A stretch of 64,000 bases of DNA from Embiotoca jacksoni (taxonomy: Eukaryota > Chordata > Actinopteri > Embiotocidae), in NCBI GenBank assembly GCA_022577435.1, contig JAKOON010000017.1, forward strand, positions 2,697,501-2,761,500, written 5' to 3'. Shown here in pieces: positions 12,561 through 26,149 of the stretch. The first letter of the stretch is position 1; each line of letters starts with the position of its first letter. The position numbers and the translations under genes are program-made. The notes beneath the pieces were generated by a model that worked only from the letters and a program-made list of their open reading frames with translations, was not told where the DNA came from and did no database searches.

Positions 12561-13145
12561 CTATCTCAGTCAACAAAGCAACGGTGCTTCAATGGAAGGA
12601 CACAACTAAAGGAAATCTGACCTTTTGTACAAACGAGTTACTGCAGTCAATATCACAAAATGTCCTATAGGGTGTGTACACAGTATATAAATCCCAACAT
12701 TTTCCCTTTCAGTGACAGCGTCTATCTCAACTCCTATTTTATTAATTTGGAAGATAATTCTATTAAAAGCAGCTTATATTTAGGGAGGAATTTTGCATCC
12801 GTTATTTGACTTGAAACCAAACAGAATCTCTCATACCAGGAGTCCGAACCACAACAACATATAAACCACATTATAACCACAGCCCATGTTGTTCCACAGA
12901 ACATGCTGCACAGTTTTTGGAGAGACCATTTCCTTAAAAGTAAACGGATAGTTTTAACGTATAAGTATCATATTAATGCAGAATAACACCATAAGGGTTG
13001 ACTGACTTAATATTACGACCTATCTTTACTTACCAAGCGCCTCATTAATTCACAGGATGCTATACTAACACTATGCATGCTATGCTCATACACCAAAGTG
13101 GAATACTACCTGGTACAAACCTTTAGCATCAAGGTGAGAGTGTGT

Positions 13146-13544
13146 AGTATCTAACTGGGGTTATCAAGTGGGCACCTCCCTTCACCAGCATTTCATCACG
13201 TTAGGCCCATGACACCTCATGAAGACTTAATAGCAGGCGTCCCAGGACTACTCCCCTCAATACTCACATCCACTAAACCTGCTCTACCTTTTTTTTTTTT
13301 TTTTTACATATAAACTACCGTGACTTGTACCTATATACATTGGCAACATTATCTTTGCTCAAAGTCACAAGTTCATACCTGCTACGCATATTTTAAAACA
13401 CAAATAAAATAAACCTAAAACTGCACACAGTAGTGGGAGTAGTCCTGGGACAGCTGCTATTAAGTCTTCATGAGGTGTCGTGGGCCTCACGTGTTGAAAC
13501 ACTAGTGAAGGGAGGTGCCCACTTGATAACCCCAGTTAGATACT
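13146..13544. mobile_element. MITE-like element with 110-bp terminal inverted repeats
   Basis: The left arm (13146-13255) and right arm (13435-13544) are inverted copies of each other, about 92-93% identical by eye (around 8 mismatches in 110). Both arms share the outer block TCTAACTGGGGTTATCAAGT. The 179-bp centre holds a T run (13289-13305) and no reading frame. A TA at both edges could be a TA target-site duplication (13148-13149 and 13541-13542), with the adjacent AG/CT match being chance. The lack of coding capacity and long inverted arms suggest a non-autonomous DNA transposon; the family is not identified. Confidence 0.8.
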
Positions 13545-15329
13545 TAAAGATAAGTGATAATATATGCTTAATGGTGGGTATAATAATACTTTAATAACTT
13601 ATAAAACAATCCATTCCCTAAAAACCTTCTGTATAGCTGCCATCTCCATTTTCCTATTGATGAGCCCTGCTCTCACTGGTCTTTAAATGCACCGTAGGCG
13701 ACATGTCACATGTCACCACATACAGTCTGATTTAAGTGAACTGCTGCTGAGTTCTGCTGGCATCGGCTTGACTTTGTTGTTTGTATAGTGAGTTTGGTTT
13801 CTGCTTACTTACAGGAAAGGCTTAATCTCTCTTGTGGCAGACTTTAAATCCATACTAATTCTGTACACTATAACGCACTAATGATCATATGGTGTTTTAT
13901 AGTAACAGAAAATGATACGTGCAACTGCCAATTAAAATGAACACAGAGAGAGCAAAATGTCTTATATTTAGATTTCCTTTCTGGAGCTCACCACCTCCCA
14001 AGAAGCTCTTTGTTTCTTTTGTGCATTACGTTATGAAAAAAACACAATGCCCATCAATGGCAAACTCAAAAATCAACCATATTTAGCGTGCATGCTGTCT
14101 TGTTTGAGAATGCAGCACTTCATTTTGTAATTTTTGCTATATTAACACACCACATACTCAAAACCTGCACACAATTACAGTGTTTTATTGATTTGAGACA
14201 CAAAGGCGCTTCAGCTTTAAACAACCTGCTATTTGAATTTTTGACTTTCTTGCATCAGTCCAGTTGTTCTAAATACTGTTTGTGTAAGTGTGTGTTACAA
14301 GGTCGTTTTATTCAATGCGGCCGGGCTCAGTCCAGCTTTTTTGTACTACTTCACTATTAAGCCTCTCTCTGTGACATGCCCTTTCTCCATCGCTATTTAG
14401 CATAACGCAAATGGCAGTTCTTAAGTGACCAGACCAAAACTGTACAGAAATAAAGATATAACACACACACTGTGTGGGCTATAGATTGCAGAAAGTGAGA
14501 ACGCGGCATGAGTCAATACCTAAATGAAGAAAGATGCTGATGTGAACACAGATATATGAGTCATATCTGTAAGAGTTGACATGCAGGCAGGTTCATGAAT
14601 CTTAATAATCAGAGATGAGAATCAAGTAGGTTGAATGGTATTCGCAAGATATGTCAACGTAACGACATGTGGGTATTTAAAACAAATGGTCACGTTGACA
14701 GCGACGGATACAAGACTCTGCTGCCAAAGACCATCTCTCTCTCCCCCATCCCCTCCCTCTCCTCCTCAAACCCTGTGAGGTAGAAACTAGGGAGATGTGA
14801 AGAGGTGGGGATGGAGGGAGATAAGCTGAGGTGGAGATAGAGACAGGTGAAAGAGGCAAGGGTCATAGCACATGCTCCTCTCGGCCTTCTCTCGCCAATG
14901 TTGTTTTATTAGCCCTGTCAGATTGTAATTTGCCCATCGGTAAACATACAGAACGGGCTTAATTAAGAATTTTTGAACGGGGATACGGTCGAGTCCGGAA
15001 ACATTAGAGAGATGCAACCGGGTGTCGTAAAGATTGATTGAGACAGAGGATGGAAGGACGTGGTTAGAAACAAAGGGTGGAGGGAGGGGGGTGGGAGTGC
15101 TGTGTATGTTACAACGGAGGGGTATTCTTGTGTTGCTCAGGGCAGTAGGGCGAGATAAGTTTGGAAAGATAGGGCCCAACGATTTTTAATGCATTAACAA
15201 CCCGGCAGTGCGAGGCAATAACAAGGACGAGATCGGCGTTAAAATGTTTGACATCCTGCTTCGAGATCAATGCATCCCGGACAGGGCACACAGACGCAGG
15301 CCGCACATTCACCTCGACTACCGGCACAG

Positions 15330-15332
<3 letters not shown>

Positions 15333-15401
<69 letters not shown>
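15333..15401. repeat. (CA)n microsatellite
   Basis: About 34 CA units. Confidence 0.95.
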
Positions 15402-15404
<3 letters not shown>

Positions 15405-16039
15405 GCACACATATAGCCATATAGCAGCCTGAGCAGGGTACAGAGCATGTGGGTGGGTGCATGAGTTAACAGCCTTCGAACCTCAGGGCGATGTGTAGGA
15501 AATAAAAAATGATACCTATATCCATAACAATATCCGCAGGTAAAAGCATCTTTAAATCAAAACAAAGAGAGGGAGCATCTGGAGTCGATTGGTAAGAGCT
15601 GTGCGCACTATGTAAAAGGCCAGCAAACTGAAAGAGTAATGAGCCTATCCATATCTCCCTGTGGACCTTAAGTTTGCATTCAATACATTATTTACAGCTG
15701 AATTTTTACTGAGGTATAGGTTTCTCTCAGGGGTGTTTACAGAGTAGTGCTCTAACTGCTCTCCACCGCAAGTAGTTGAGTTGAGCAACATCTTGAAGTA
15801 GTCCTTGTTTTTACCCGCATTTACAAGCCTGTACGGTCTGTGCGACATGCACAATTAGTGCTGTCGACACGTTTGTGGGCGAAGAACATGTGGAAGACAT
15901 AGGAAAATAATCTTCACTTTGTTTGTTTACCAGATATGGATTAATAAACCTTTAACATGTACAGTGTTTTGGTGCGCAAGCGTGGAAATTATTGTAGTTT
16001 GACAGGGAACTCTACGGAGGAACTTTCAAAAACAGTAGC

Positions 16040-16545
16040 TGAGTTCTGAATCGCACACTTTTTCTTTATACTTTCAGTACGTACTGCAGCTGCCATTACA
16101 AAGTATGTACTGTTGCGGCAGTATGATTACAATTGGGAGATACCACATCATAAAAATGTGCCTTGAACTTTGACCCTCTTGGTCATATCCGTCACCATCT
16201 GTAGGACGACATTTAAAGTAAAAGGAAATAGGATGCGATTTTGAACAAGTATGCGTCTTTTTAATGCCTCTTCTTCTTTTATCTTTTGTAAATTGCAAAC
16301 GGGTAGAGCATTAGCACCAACAACTCTCTTGATGGCTCAGTCAATGTGATGTTTTTTTTTGCTGCACAGAGGATTGTGGGTCAGAACAGCAAGAGCAGCA
16401 TGCTGGCCTGCACACTGCAAAATAGGACCGGATGCAGTAGGTCATCCTGGTACTTTTGGCATACTACATTTTAAATACTATGTATTGGGACACGCTGAAT
16501 CATTTTTCTGGCATACTAAATGGTATGGTAGTAAGGGTATTCGAA
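16040..16545. mobile_element. possible non-autonomous DNA transposon
   Basis: The left part carries repeated GTACGTACTGCAG / AGTATGTACTG words near 16075-16125. The right part carries GGCATACTA twice, near 16455-16520. This pattern of GTA-TAC words at both ends resembles fish hAT-type short elements. The ends are not clean inverted repeats and no target duplication was found, so this is a tentative call. Confidence 0.3.
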
Positions 16546-19500
16546 AGCACAGTTAGTTAAAGTGATACTGAAACAAATGCAGAGACAAATCTACATTTTC
16601 TGTTCTATTTGCACTTGAATAAAAGTGGATTAAACTGAAACAAATATGACTCTCTGGGCTTTTAAATGATCAAATCTTTGTTGAGGTTGAGTAAGGAATG
16701 AAACTGATATTATTCCTATAAGAATATAACAAGCTCCACCCTGGTCTGTACGCAGGCTACTGCTTGTTAAGGGGTTTTACCACGTGGGGAAACAAAAAAT
16801 TAAACAATGCATGAATGCATAGTTTTGGGCTCTATTTACAATCTCTGGTAAAAGTGACCTAATGCTCATACTTAGCCCACATATGGCACAAACCAAATGT
16901 GATGAGAACACACTGTACACATGAAAAATGTTATGTGGGGAAAATTCTGACGTGATGAAGCTACCTGCGGTTTTAACATCTGTCTAAATACAGAACGCAG
17001 AAAGATTCACTTAAACTGTGCTCACTTTTGACCATCTCTGGTGTCTCCCAACGTGCCCTGCAGCTTGAGGTTCTGTTCATGTTTAGGCAGCATTTGTAGG
17101 TTCAGTTTACATCTAAGTTCAGTTTTATGTGGATGACTTTGAGTGTAAATTCATGAATTGGATATTACTTCATTTAAAAAGTTTTTTAAAAAAAAGACGT
17201 AAATTAAATTTAAGCTTAGATTTGCTAAAGTTAAATTTAATGTCAGATGCAGGATTCTGGTGTGAGTCTGCGTGCTCTTTTTAAAGCAGTCTTCTAGATC
17301 TAAGGGATTTTTTTTTTTTTACAATAAGCCCCCCTCCTCCTCTTCTTCCAGCCAGAATACACACAAGCTGCTGTAGCCTGAGAAGTCCCTGCTCCCTTTG
17401 TCTTTGTAGTTCAGCAGCTCCCGTCCAAAATACTGTAACTTCTGGGAAGCGGGGAGGTCTCAGTTCTCTGCTCAGAGAGCAACACAAGCAGAGACTGTTT
17501 CTCCGTCTCTTTATGACGCTCTCTCTCCCTCGTTCTTTGTCTCTCGCTTTTCAAATAGACTATTTGTCATCTCTGAAATAGAGCATTTTAAAAATTCAAC
17601 CTGGAGCCAACCCCCACCCTAACTCCCCTCTATTCTCACTCTCAATTCCCCAGACTCTGGCCAGCAACGATCAATAGCCTATTGATCAACTCTCTCCATT
17701 CCCATTACACACCAGTGCCAAAAGAGCCAACCATTTTCCCTGAAAAGCTGATCTGAACCATATTTGCAATGGTAAGGTTTCTCTAATTTTAGTGGGTTAT
17801 TATTAAATGCGTATAGCGTGTGAGTGCTTTGTTGCTCTGTGATACCGAGAGAGGAGAGTGGCTGAGAAAAGACCTCAGGAAAAGCAGTTACCTTTTAATT
17901 GAAAGGTATTGCACTGAGGTAAAGGAGAGTATGGTTTTCCACTTAAGTAAAATAGGAAAGGTGAGAACATTACCACATATGTAGAAAGTAATTCTTTTCC
18001 CAGTTGTTTCTACTTCATTTCTCTCCCCCGCCCTCTGTCTTTCTCCTCTCTCTCTCTCTCTCTCCATAGACAATGCTACGGGCAAAATCAATACTGGAAA
18101 GAAAAAAAAAAGAAGGCATATTTTTAGCCTGTTATTATATGAGCTGGATGAGGAAAACAGTGTTTGTGGGAATGACAGAAATGCCCAGGTGCTGATAAGA
18201 GAAAGATTGGGTGGGAGAGATACAATAGAAGTGAAGGAGTGAGAGTGATGACGGCGGGCCGTATATAAGGGAGTCTAATGGAGATGGATCAAACGAAGGT
18301 GGAGATAAGATGGGGTAACTGTGAGAAAATGGCTGATGTCTTGACCACCGATGTATGTGTGTAGCCGGCAGGAGTATGGCTGAGAAAAGACGAGTTTTTT
18401 TAGAGGATGTTTAATCTGTCAAATCTGAACAAATGTGCATTATCTCAACATTTCTGGTCTCACTTTTCGTCTTTTGGGTCTTTGTCGGCCTGTCACATCT
18501 GAAAATGAACGGTTCCCCTTTCAGTCTAAATCACACTTATTGCACAGCAATGCAACAATGCTCCAACTACCTCCTTCTGCCGCTTTGCTCCACCTCTGTG
18601 CATGTTTGTGCTCTCTGTGGATCGTTGTATACTCAACATAGTCTGCACCACAGCCCTCACTTTCACTCCTGCCGCCAATGGCTTTCTGATGGACTCCCTC
18701 TCCCTAACCCTTTTTTCTGGCTCTCTCCTCTGCTGCTGTCCGTCAAGCTCCAGCCCTCCTTCCATTGGCTAGAGATGCAGTGTTGATCAAATGGCGGGCC
18801 GTCCAATTGGCCAGAGAGCTCGGGGGGGAAGGAAGGAATTGATTTATCTGTGGTATTAGGAGATCAATTAATCCCCATTGTGTGTGCCAGCACAGATAGT
18901 CCGATGTGTCTTATTTGGTATGGCTTGTTTCTGCTCGGCCAAGATAAGAGTCTCTCCCATCACTTCCCTCTATGAGCAACAAATCAAATCAAATCGAAAG
19001 GGATGACGGCAGGCAGAGGGTTCCTCCCCAGGCTGTGGCTGGCTGATCACAATAAGGAGATGCCATCAATATGAAAAGTATTCTGCGCAGAATAAATGCA
19101 GCTCATTTGAGGGCTGAGATGTCTGCCCTGTTGCCATGACAATGCAAGGTGGAAATGTAAACGTTTTAAATAACTTGACTCGTCTCATGACCCCATTTAT
19201 GATTGATTAATGACATACAACTCAAATGACGCCAAAATAACAGCGCATACAGCCAGAGCTGCGATCGTTCGTCGGTTAAAGGGTGGGTTCACATTTTCAC
19301 ATAACTTAACTCGCATGCTTAAACCTACATCAAAAATAATTCTTAACAAATTTTGCCTAAAAACCTGTTAGCATATTTGTTTGACTTAAACAAAAGGATA
19401 AATTTTTACAAAAAATGTGGGGTTTTGTGTCTCATCACTTATTATTCAAATCTGCACATCAGGGCATGTAAATATTGTTTTCAAATACACTTGAAAGCCG

Positions 19501-20204
19501 TCTTCGTAACTTATTACTTAGTTGGCAGAAAAATAACAAATACAATACAATAGAACACAATTTTAATTTTCAATTAACATGTAAGTCATTTTTCAAAGCT
19601 TTCAGTCTCTGAAAAATGAAGATTTCCAGCTTTTTTTTTTTTGGCATTTTCTTACGATTATGAATTCAATATCATTTGATTTTGGACAGTTGGTTGAACA
19701 AAATGAGCCATTTGAGGCTTGTGACGGGCATCTCTCACCATTTTCTGACATTTTATAGACCGAATTCTTAATCAATGAATCAACAAAGCATTAGGCGGGA
19801 TTATCAATAGCAAAAATAGACATCGGTTGCAGCACTACATGCAGCATCTTTGTCTGTATATGACGCATATAAGGAACACTGAGAGCCCTGGAGGAAGGCA
19901 TGTAATATACCGTACTGCACATTTCTGAGTGGGAAGGCAGTCATATAGCCAGGGGAGGAAGGGAGAAGGGTCAATGGACCGATACTTGCCGATACTCACT
20001 CCGAGATGACAGTGAAAGGAAAAGGTAAGAGAGACTCGGGCAGAAGTGGGTGCTAATTCCTACTTTTCAGTTTAAATAAAGATTGGAGCTGGATAAAAGC
20101 CATTAAGGGAGAAATCAGACAGGGCATGCTATGTAGGACAAGAGCTGACTGCAGGGAGGTGAGTGGTGGGATCGATACTCAGTCGATGCGCTCAACACCC
20201 AGCG

Positions 20205-20210
20205 CACACA

Positions 20211-20271
<61 letters not shown>
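20205..20271. repeat. compound (CA)n(GA)n microsatellite
   Basis: A CA run passing directly into about 21 GA units. Confidence 0.95.
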
Positions 20272-20276
<5 letters not shown>

Positions 20277-20691
20277 TGTGGTATTGCCGGGCATCTGCAT
20301 GTTTGTGTGTGCGCGTGTGTGTGTGCGTGCAGCAGTGACTAATGGAGAAAGAGAGAGAGCCCGGAGAGAAAGAGTGCATGCAATATACAATTAACTCTCT
20401 TTTGAGTGAGGGAATATTAAACACAGGCTGCTTGTGCAGACGGTAATTTGTGGTGATAAAAGTATTAAAGTAAAGCAGTTGGACAAAGACGGAAGGGTGG
20501 ACGGCTGCAGAGATGGATTTATTTTCGGAGGCACAATACAGTTAACAAAGATAGATGTTTCAAAAGAGCGTCTTCAGTCCGAACTGGAGTCTCGATATGA
20601 CTGCAATCACTCTGCATTCTGTCCTCCCCTCCTCTCCTCTCTTTCTCTTCTTCCTCTCTCCCTAGTTCTTCTACCTTCTCGCTCCCTCCCT

Positions 20692-20719
20692 CCTCTCTCT
20701 CTCTCTCTCTCTCTCTCTC
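20692..20719. repeat. (CT)n microsatellite
   Basis: CT run within a longer pyrimidine-rich stretch covering about 20622-20735. Confidence 0.9.
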
Positions 20720-21131
20720 CCCCTACCTCTCTCACCCTCTCTGTAGAATTGATTGACTATGTCTCCTCAATCCATCTCTCCCTCTGTCGCTTAGCAACGG
20801 GTGCTCTATCGGGTGTGGAGGGTGGGAGTTTCAGTAGGGGAGGGGTAGGTGGTTGGGTGGGAGAGAGGTAGGGTGGGGGTGGGGGGTACGGGTGGGTGGT
20901 GGAGGGGGTTAAGCAAAAGCCAATTGTACTTGATTCCACATCTATTCTGACTGATACATATTTCCCTTTCATACTTTGTGTGTGAGGTTTTACAACTTGG
21001 CTGACGATTATAAAAAAAAAAAAAGATGGACAAGATAACAAAATGATACTGGCAGAAAATGTTTCAATTTATTCTATCTAAAAAAAACATGTGCTGCAGT
21101 TGTAGCGCACGCACACGCACGCACACACACG

Positions 21132-21204
<73 letters not shown>
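21132..21204. repeat. (CA)n microsatellite
   Basis: About 36 CA units, preceded by an imperfect CA/CG part from 21108. Confidence 0.95.
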
Positions 21205-21208
<4 letters not shown>

Positions 21209-22584
21209 AAAATGTTTGAAACCAGAGCCAGGATGACTAGTAGGTCACTGGTTCTGTTTTGTGCATCTGAGTGTTACAAATCCAACCAAGCAGTCCATCA
21301 CTTTCCCTGAAGCTGTGTCACTGTTTAATACAGCGAGCCGTCTCTGTGAAAATATAAAAGCACAGCGGAGTGAGCCTGCACTTTAAATTTATCTACGCCT
21401 CCTCTTTTCTGTCTCAATAAAATGGACAAAAAAACAAGACAGAGAAAGGCAAAACTCCAAAACGGTATTTTGTTTCATAAACACATTTGTAGGACTCTTT
21501 AGGTCATCAGCTGCTGTGTAGGACACTGTCACCTTCAAAATATGCAGAATTATTACCATAGCGTTATGTTATACTAAATCAAAACAACAACATAAATTTG
21601 GGCTTAAATTATAACAATAAAACACAAGGAGTTTAACTAACCCCTGTGTCCATGAGAATCATTGTTGTGCATGAATGCTAATTTGAAATAAAAAGCTATG
21701 CAAAGTAGTCTATGTCCAACCCCTGAAGTAACATGCATAAGGGAATAAGAAAAAGTGTTGTGCAAGAAGCATTGTTCTGTTTTTAAGACCTTATCCTTTT
21801 GATCTACACTTAATGTCTGATCCCCTTTGAGGAAGATGTGTAGGCTATTCTTTAAGCCTAATAAATCCAGCGCTAGCAGTACTTAAGACGGGAAAAAGCT
21901 GTGCAGTTTAAAACCACGAGGGCAGTGGGAGAAGAACAATGAATAATGCTCTTAACTAGCTTGTGAGATAATACATACACATTACAATCTATAATCATTC
22001 TAATCTGCAATCTATGAAGTAGAATAAATGTATAGACAGTTCAGATAGGCCTATAGGCTATGTAGAGGGACACGCACCCACATTGCAGACTATGATCCCT
22101 CTAATCCAGAGTCTAACAACATAGAAGTAAAAAAAAACAACGTCTGTGCAGGAGTGAAAGATTTACATTCTTCAGAATAAACACATGTTTGGACTCTACA
22201 AAGAGTTATTTTGCTATGAGACATAAATGCATTCACACACACTGTTCCTCTCTCTCACACACACACAAACACACACACACATCGCCCTGCTTATAGCTCA
22301 CAACAATTATACTGCGCTTGTATCGTCAGTCAAATACAGACAGTCAACGTACAGTAAACAGAAGATAAAACATTAATTTTGTATTTATTTGCATTTATTC
22401 AACTCTTTGGCTCGGGTCCATTTAAAAATATGTATCATCTATCTATAAAGCCTACATTGGTTTGTAGGAATTTGGAAACATCTACGTAATGTAATTCCAC
22501 TTCCTGCACAAACATTTATCAAGCAAAATAGCACACTAATTATAGGCAGCTAAATACAATTCTGTAACAATTATAGTTTACAAT

Positions 22585-22585
<1 letters not shown>

Positions 22586-22648
<63 letters not shown>
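22586..22648. repeat. (CA)n microsatellite
   Basis: About 31 CA units. Confidence 0.95.
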
Positions 22649-22650
<2 letters not shown>

Positions 22651-23656
22651 TATTTCACATTACACAGTCAATGGCAAGCACACACTATGCTACACACACT
22701 CAAAATAATATCAACTTCCTTAAAACTCAAATTAATTAAAAGTGGGTAAAAGAACAGACATACTTGTAATAAAATGTGTTGGGGTCTGTTCTCATTTATT
22801 TATTTATTTTTGAAATGTAAAGTTTTTATTCTCTCCGTTTGCCCATGATCTAAAATATTTTTTCATAAAGAATATCATCCTCTCATCACTACACCGTAAA
22901 AGTGATCTATGGTTAATGAAATAAAAAAAAATATATTAATTATCTAAATTGAATTTGGATATTTCATTATTACTCCGGAAGTGCAAATCCTGTTTTTGTT
23001 TTTTAGGCCGAGCTCTCAATTGTTTTTTTTATTTTCTTTCTGTCAACACACCTACAGCTTCTCACTAACTCGTTGTGGCCTTAACTGCAAAAGTTGGAGA
23101 TGTCCGAGAGAAACCAAAAAAGCAAGTTAATCCGTCTAACATTTAGTAATCCAGCCCGATCGGATCGATAGTCTATTGAATGTGTTTGTGATTAGTAGCT
23201 CTATTGATTGCAGTGACATCATGTGAACACGCCTGACTGATGGTTATTTCGCTAACAGCTTGTCAAAATTAAAATAAATCTGCAGGGCTTCAATGACCTT
23301 TATGACAAAATATATATTTTTCAAAGTGTTATTGTTTCAGATTGCTTTTCTTTTTTTAATAAATGACACGACAGAGACAGAAGAGAGGTTTCGTTTGAAC
23401 ACATTTGTCCTTTGCCAGTTTGGTCAAATGACAGATAACTGAACCCAGATATGTTTTTTGAAAGACGACACACTCAGGAGAAAATCACAGGAAAGTGTGG
23501 ACAAGAATAAACCTACAAAATATAAACTAAAACACTTTTTTTTTTTTACTCTTGTCGCGCTTTTTTCTTTTAAAAACAAACAGCCATACCTTTTAGCTGC
23601 ATTTTCTTTGAGTGTGTGCTTCAATGCGAATAATGTGTCTCATTTTAATTTACGAT

Positions 23657-23687
<31 letters not shown>

Positions 23688-23692
23688 TATAT
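23657..23692. repeat. poly(A) followed by (AT)n
   Basis: About 15 A then 11 AT units. No SINE or LINE body was recognised next to it. Confidence 0.85.
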
Positions 23693-24472
23693 CAAGAAAT
23701 ATCTTACCGTATTGATTATTGATCGGCCTTCGGGAGGGCATGCCAAGCCTGATTTGGCACCTGTTGTCCTAAAAAAAATTTCAGAGCCGATACACAGGTG
23801 TATATGAAAGCGTCTATTTCTAAATATTTTTCATTTTGACTGAAACCAAGAGCGGAGAAGAAACGTGCGTCCAATTCTTTCTGCCAATCGATCACACTGC
23901 GGATAGATCGATATGGCACCAGGGCTATTGATCACCATGGTCCTCTATTGCTGCGCGCTTTCAAATGCAAATGTACCTAAATAATAATCTATGGCAACAC
24001 ACTAATTCCTTAACAAACTGCAGCCAAACGCTTTACAAACACAGCGATTCAATGTGCAAGTGATTCTCTTTTTCCCCGCAACATTTAGGTATTTTTTTTA
24101 ATGTGTCTTCAGAGCTGTGCATGTGAAACAAACTGTTTAACTGTAGGCTGCCGTTTAAAGATTTAACAGGACAAACATGGAACATTTAAAATGCAGGGGG
24201 ACATTGATCTAGCCTCTATAGCCTATTGAAACTTTGCACAAGGCGATAAGTTAATGAGGTTCTAGAAAAAAAAGATTAAGTTTATAATATTTGGACAGAA
24301 ACATAACACTAAAAACAAAGAGTGTTTAACAGAATAAGTAATGGTCCCTGCTCAGAAGGTAAGTCGTGAATAATTTGAATAGTTTCAGTGTTTTGCAATT
24401 TATGTGAAATGTTTATGAGCATATTTGTCGATGTTGAAGACGTTTAGTCATGTAAATCCCCACCGCCCCCCT

Positions 24473-24574
<102 letters not shown>

Positions 24575-24647
24575 AAAGTAGAGCCACGGGCAAACAAGGC
24601 AGATGTTGAGAGTCTTGTCTTCATGAAGGCCACATCAGTGTGTTTGA

Positions 24648-24651
24648 GTGT

Positions 24652-24683
<32 letters not shown>

Positions 24684-24711
24684 ATGTCTGTGTATAAGTG
24701 TATGTGTGTGT
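24648..24711. repeat. imperfect (TG)n microsatellite
   Basis: Interrupted TG tract only 75 bases from the 24474 CA tract and of opposite polarity. Confidence 0.9.
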
Positions 24712-24995
24712 TGGGATGAGAGCAGCAGCAGCAGCGCCCCGTCCCGCTGACTTGCTCAGAGGCCTGATCAATGCGACATTACTAAACACTGCTACTTAAC
24801 TTTTGCCAATAGCCAGATTCAAGTAAATATACTTTAGAATACATTAAGCGTGATGCATCAGCCACGGAGTCATTCAAGAAGTCATGAAAAGATTAGTCTG
24901 TCTCTATCGAGTGATTCCTGGGAAAATAGACAAGCCTACAGGAGAGCTGGCCAAATAGAAAACACTCTCATTAGGATACAATGTTACAATTAAAT

Positions 24996-24998
<3 letters not shown>

Positions 24999-25030
<32 letters not shown>
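24999..25030. repeat. (AT)n microsatellite
   Basis: About 16 AT units. Confidence 0.9.
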
Positions 25031-25033
<3 letters not shown>

Positions 25034-25634
25034 CATTTTTTAAATTTTTTTTTTAAGTTTGAGGGAAGTAAAGATTTAATTCTGGGGGCCTGCTGCGTGG
25101 AAATATGTTCCTGCAAGAAGGATAAATACTGGTTTCACTGGATCACAATAAGTCTTTAAAAACAGAAGTAACTTAACAACAATAAGGATAATGTAAATAA
25201 TAAAAATTAATGTAAGAATTTACTAAAGGAAAAACATAAATTGAATGCAGCCAAACAAGTGGATCACACTAAGCAAAATTAAAAGCTTATTTCCAGTGTA
25301 ATGAAAATGTCCGTTGAAACAGAACAAACACATAATAGGACACAGAACTTGAGCCTTTTTATGCATTTTTTGGGGGACTATTGACCCTTCAGAAATACAT
25401 TGAGCGATGCTCTGGGTTCAGCATTGATTTGTTGATCAGCAAACGACAGCACTGCTTAAAGATAAAAAGAAAACGCTTTGGGCCTCATCAAAGACTCCAG
25501 TAGTGAGTTTGTAGGTACAGTGACTTTAAAACTTAAAAAAAAAAACTACATACTTAAAGAAAATATAAGTTTTTTGGAATAAGATTTGTGATATTGGTTT
25601 TATAAGGACAAGATTACAACACAATCACAGCAGA

Positions 25635-25638
25635 GTGT

Positions 25639-25694
<56 letters not shown>
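25635..25694. repeat. (TG)n microsatellite
   Basis: About 29 TG units with one interruption. Confidence 0.95.
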
Positions 25695-25697
<3 letters not shown>

Positions 25698-26118
25698 GTC
25701 GATGCCAACGTGGTGCTGAGGCCACCGCCTCACCCGTTATTATTAATATGAAATAAATCACCGGGTCTCCGCGGCATCGCCCCAGTCACACCGCAGATAT
25801 TGACACAGTTAATATTTCATATTGTATTTGCCACAGGATATGCCTATTTAGGTATGCGAAAATAGTACATTAAAATACAAATTAAAACTGGGCTTTAGGC
25901 GGATACATGGATTTTCTTTTTTGTAGGGAATGGCTGAGTTTACTTTGCATTCAAATTTTATTTTGGCTTTCGATCTGATCAAGCCGTATAAAATAAAAGA
26001 AAACAACATTGATTTGAAATAGGGAAAATACCCTGATCAGCTGCCCACGCCATGTTGACCCCTGCTGTTGGATTCCCATGCAGCTGTTTTTAACATGAGC
26101 TCTCATGCAGCCCGAGAT

Positions 26119-26149
<31 letters not shown>

